The notes beneath the pieces were generated by a model that ran no database searches, was not told where the DNA came from, and saw only the letters and a list, made by a program, of their open reading frames with translations. Below, piece after piece: positions 4,992-5,959 of a stretch of 5,959 nt of DNA. Numbering within the stretch: the first letter of the stretch is position 1; each line of letters opens with the position of its first letter. This DNA is from Aquificaceae bacterium (GTDB lineage: Bacteria; Aquificota; Aquificia; Aquificales; Aquificaceae): positions 1 to 5,959 of the forward strand of contig WFYK01000169.1 in NCBI GenBank assembly GCA_015490105.1. Reading direction: 5' to 3'. The position numbers and the translations under genes are program-made.

Positions 4992-5959
4992 TCAACCCGT
5001 TGTTACTACCCCCTATCCCCAATAGGGACTCGGGGGTTACTTTGAAGAAAAGGTCCATGAGCTTGAGTCTTACGGGATTACAGAGCTTGATAAAAAGCAC
5101 CTTCAGGTCTTCATAAAAGTCAAGCTTCGGGAGCTTAGCTCCCACTCTCAGAATGTTCAAAGCTCCTACCAAATCCGCATGAAATACTTTATTCAAAACC
5201 TTGTCCTTAAACACATTTCCGTTCCTTTCTCCATTCCTTATTTCCTTTAGCTTCCCTTCCAGCTTCTCTATTTCCTCTTCTATCTTTTTTACTTCTTCGT
5301 TTTCCTCTTCCGCATCGCTAAGCTTTGCCTTGAGAGTCATCTTCTTCTTTCCTAACCTCTGGATTTTTCCTATATCCGCAAAAGGAGACGTCTTAGAAGT
5401 GTAGCTCTCATCCACCTCCACAACTTCCATCCCCAGCTCCTTAGCTTTATACCTGATTAGCTCTATCAATCTCCTGAAAGGTATAAACACAAACTCCTGA
5501 TTGGTCTTTCTTCCCAAACTTATCCCGTTCTTACTCTCAAGGCCGTTCCTGCCTATGTAAATCACCTTATGTCCCGTCTCATAGAGTATGTCCACAACCT
5601 TCCTCGCTATTCTGTGGAGCTGGGTCTCTATCCACCTCTTCCTGTGGGCTGAAAGAACCTTTTGCTTTAGCTCAAGCTCTGAAAGTCTTTCCCTCAGGTG
5701 CTTTAGTCCCTCCTCCTCGTAGTCTCCGCTCCTTACCTCATTCCTGAGGTAGTCTATTTGACTTTGAAGCTTTGCCCTTTCCTTGTTAAACCACTGATTG
5801 AATGCCTTTATCTCTTTGCCTGAGACTATGAAGCTTCTTAGCTTTGGATTTTCTGATACCACAGAAAGGAGTTCATCAAGCCCAACATCTATACCTGCTC
5901 TGTATTCTCCTTTGGGCTTTACCTCTTTCACTTCACACTCATATACCACATCAACATAG
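4945..5959 (-). CDS. tnpB: TnpB (IS200/IS605-type OrfB) RuvC nuclease, 5' end outside window
   Basis: A TnpB RNA-guided nuclease fragment. The frame is open to the window edge (YVDVVYECEV...), so the gene starts outside and the GTG at 5949 is internal; the N-terminal recognition domains are missing from view. Counting from that GTG codon, RuvC-I is AGIDVG (D21), RuvC-II is VDESYTSKTSP (E181) and RuvC-III is HADLVGALNI (D259), so the catalytic triad is intact. A long helical pair at about 47-120 (FNQWFNKERAKL ... HRIARKVVDIL) is usual. The zinc ribbon normally between RuvC-II and -III is absent: the only cysteines are C5 and C290, and a Glu/Lys coiled coil (about 205-240) stands there. Such 'ESYTSKTS' TnpBs without Cys pairs are known in other bacteria. 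The protein has about 65 residues after RuvC-III, ending inside the right-end inverted repeat. No tnpA is visible. Confidence 0.92.
   Translation of the reverse strand, partial: YVDVVYECEVKEVKPKGEYRAGIDVGLDELLSVVSENPKLRSFIVSGKEIKAFNQWFNKERAKLQSQIDYLRNEVRSGDYEEEGLKHLRERLSELELKQKVLSAHRKRWIETQLHRIARKVVDILYETGHKVIYIGRNGLESKNGISLGRKTNQEFVFIPFRRLIELIRYKAKELGMEVVEVDESYTSKTSPFADIGKIQRLGKKKMTLKAKLSDAEEENEEVKKIEEEIEKLEGKLKEIRNGERNGNVFKDKVLNKVFHADLVGALNILRVGAKLPKLDFYEDLKVLFIKLCNPVRLKLMDLFFKVTPESLLGIGGSNNGLSLRTVESNHLNIFGS

Larger units (their letters stand above)
4929..5959 (-). mobile_element. TnpB-bearing IS200/IS605-type element, right-end portion
   Basis: The tnpB gene and the inverted repeat over its stop codon define the right part of an insertion element. 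It lies against the zinc-protein gene. The outer boundary should be close below 4929. The left end and any tnpA are outside the window, so a TnpB-only (IS1341-like) element and a full IS605-like element cannot be told apart. Confidence 0.6.

Noticed and set aside
5201..5404. 67-codon + strand open frame rich in Ser and Phe
   Set aside because: It is the antisense of the Glu/Lys coiled coil of TnpB; no independent support.
1..5959. CRISPR array suggested by the Cas4-like gene
   Set aside because: No regularly spaced direct repeats were found, and no cas1 or cas2 is present.

Overview
The window reads as an accessory island or plasmid segment from a thermophilic bacterium. The proteins are rich in Lys, Glu and Arg and poor in Gln, several genes overlap, and the gene mix (archaeal-like tyrosine recombinase, TnpB, VapBC, AbrB) resembles that of Aquificota. 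The host assignment is an inference from protein style; no rRNA or other taxonomic marker is present.

Layout. At the left edge is the catalytic C-terminal part of a tyrosine recombinase (+ strand; its start lies outside the window). It runs tail to tail, with a 15-bp overlap, into a Cas4/RecB-like 4Fe-4S nuclease gene on the minus strand. The nuclease start codon sits inside the end of a broken ScpA-like (kleisin-like) gene, so the two once formed a coupled pair. Upstream of that pseudogene is a decayed stretch with an imperfect tandem duplication. Next comes a minus-strand operon read from 3392 down to 2023: an XRE regulator with a long uncharacterised C-terminal part, a 71-aa unknown protein, and a Phd/YefM-like antitoxin whose toxin seems to have been lost. 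The regulator has a clear promoter that predicts a leaderless mRNA, and a perfect palindrome lies between its -35 and -10.

To the right is an intact vapB-vapC toxin-antitoxin pair (minus). It is divergent from a second, intact ScpA-like gene (plus) that is clearly paralogous to the broken one. That gene converges on a 61-aa putative zinc-binding protein. The right edge holds most of a tnpB gene (minus; its 5' end lies outside). This TnpB keeps the RuvC acidic residues but has no Cys pairs, and a charged coiled coil occupies the place of the zinc ribbon. A long nested inverted repeat spans its stop codon, where an omega RNA and element right end would be expected.

How the parts fit. Recombinase, TnpB element, two toxin-antitoxin modules (one decayed), an XRE regulator and two kleisin-like paralogues suggest a mobile region or plasmid built up by repeated insertion and decay. 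The least familiar parts are the kleisin-like plus Cas4-like pairing and the XRE/71-aa/antitoxin operon. No CRISPR array, tRNA or rRNA was seen, and no stretch over 300 bases lacks a gene or gene remnant.
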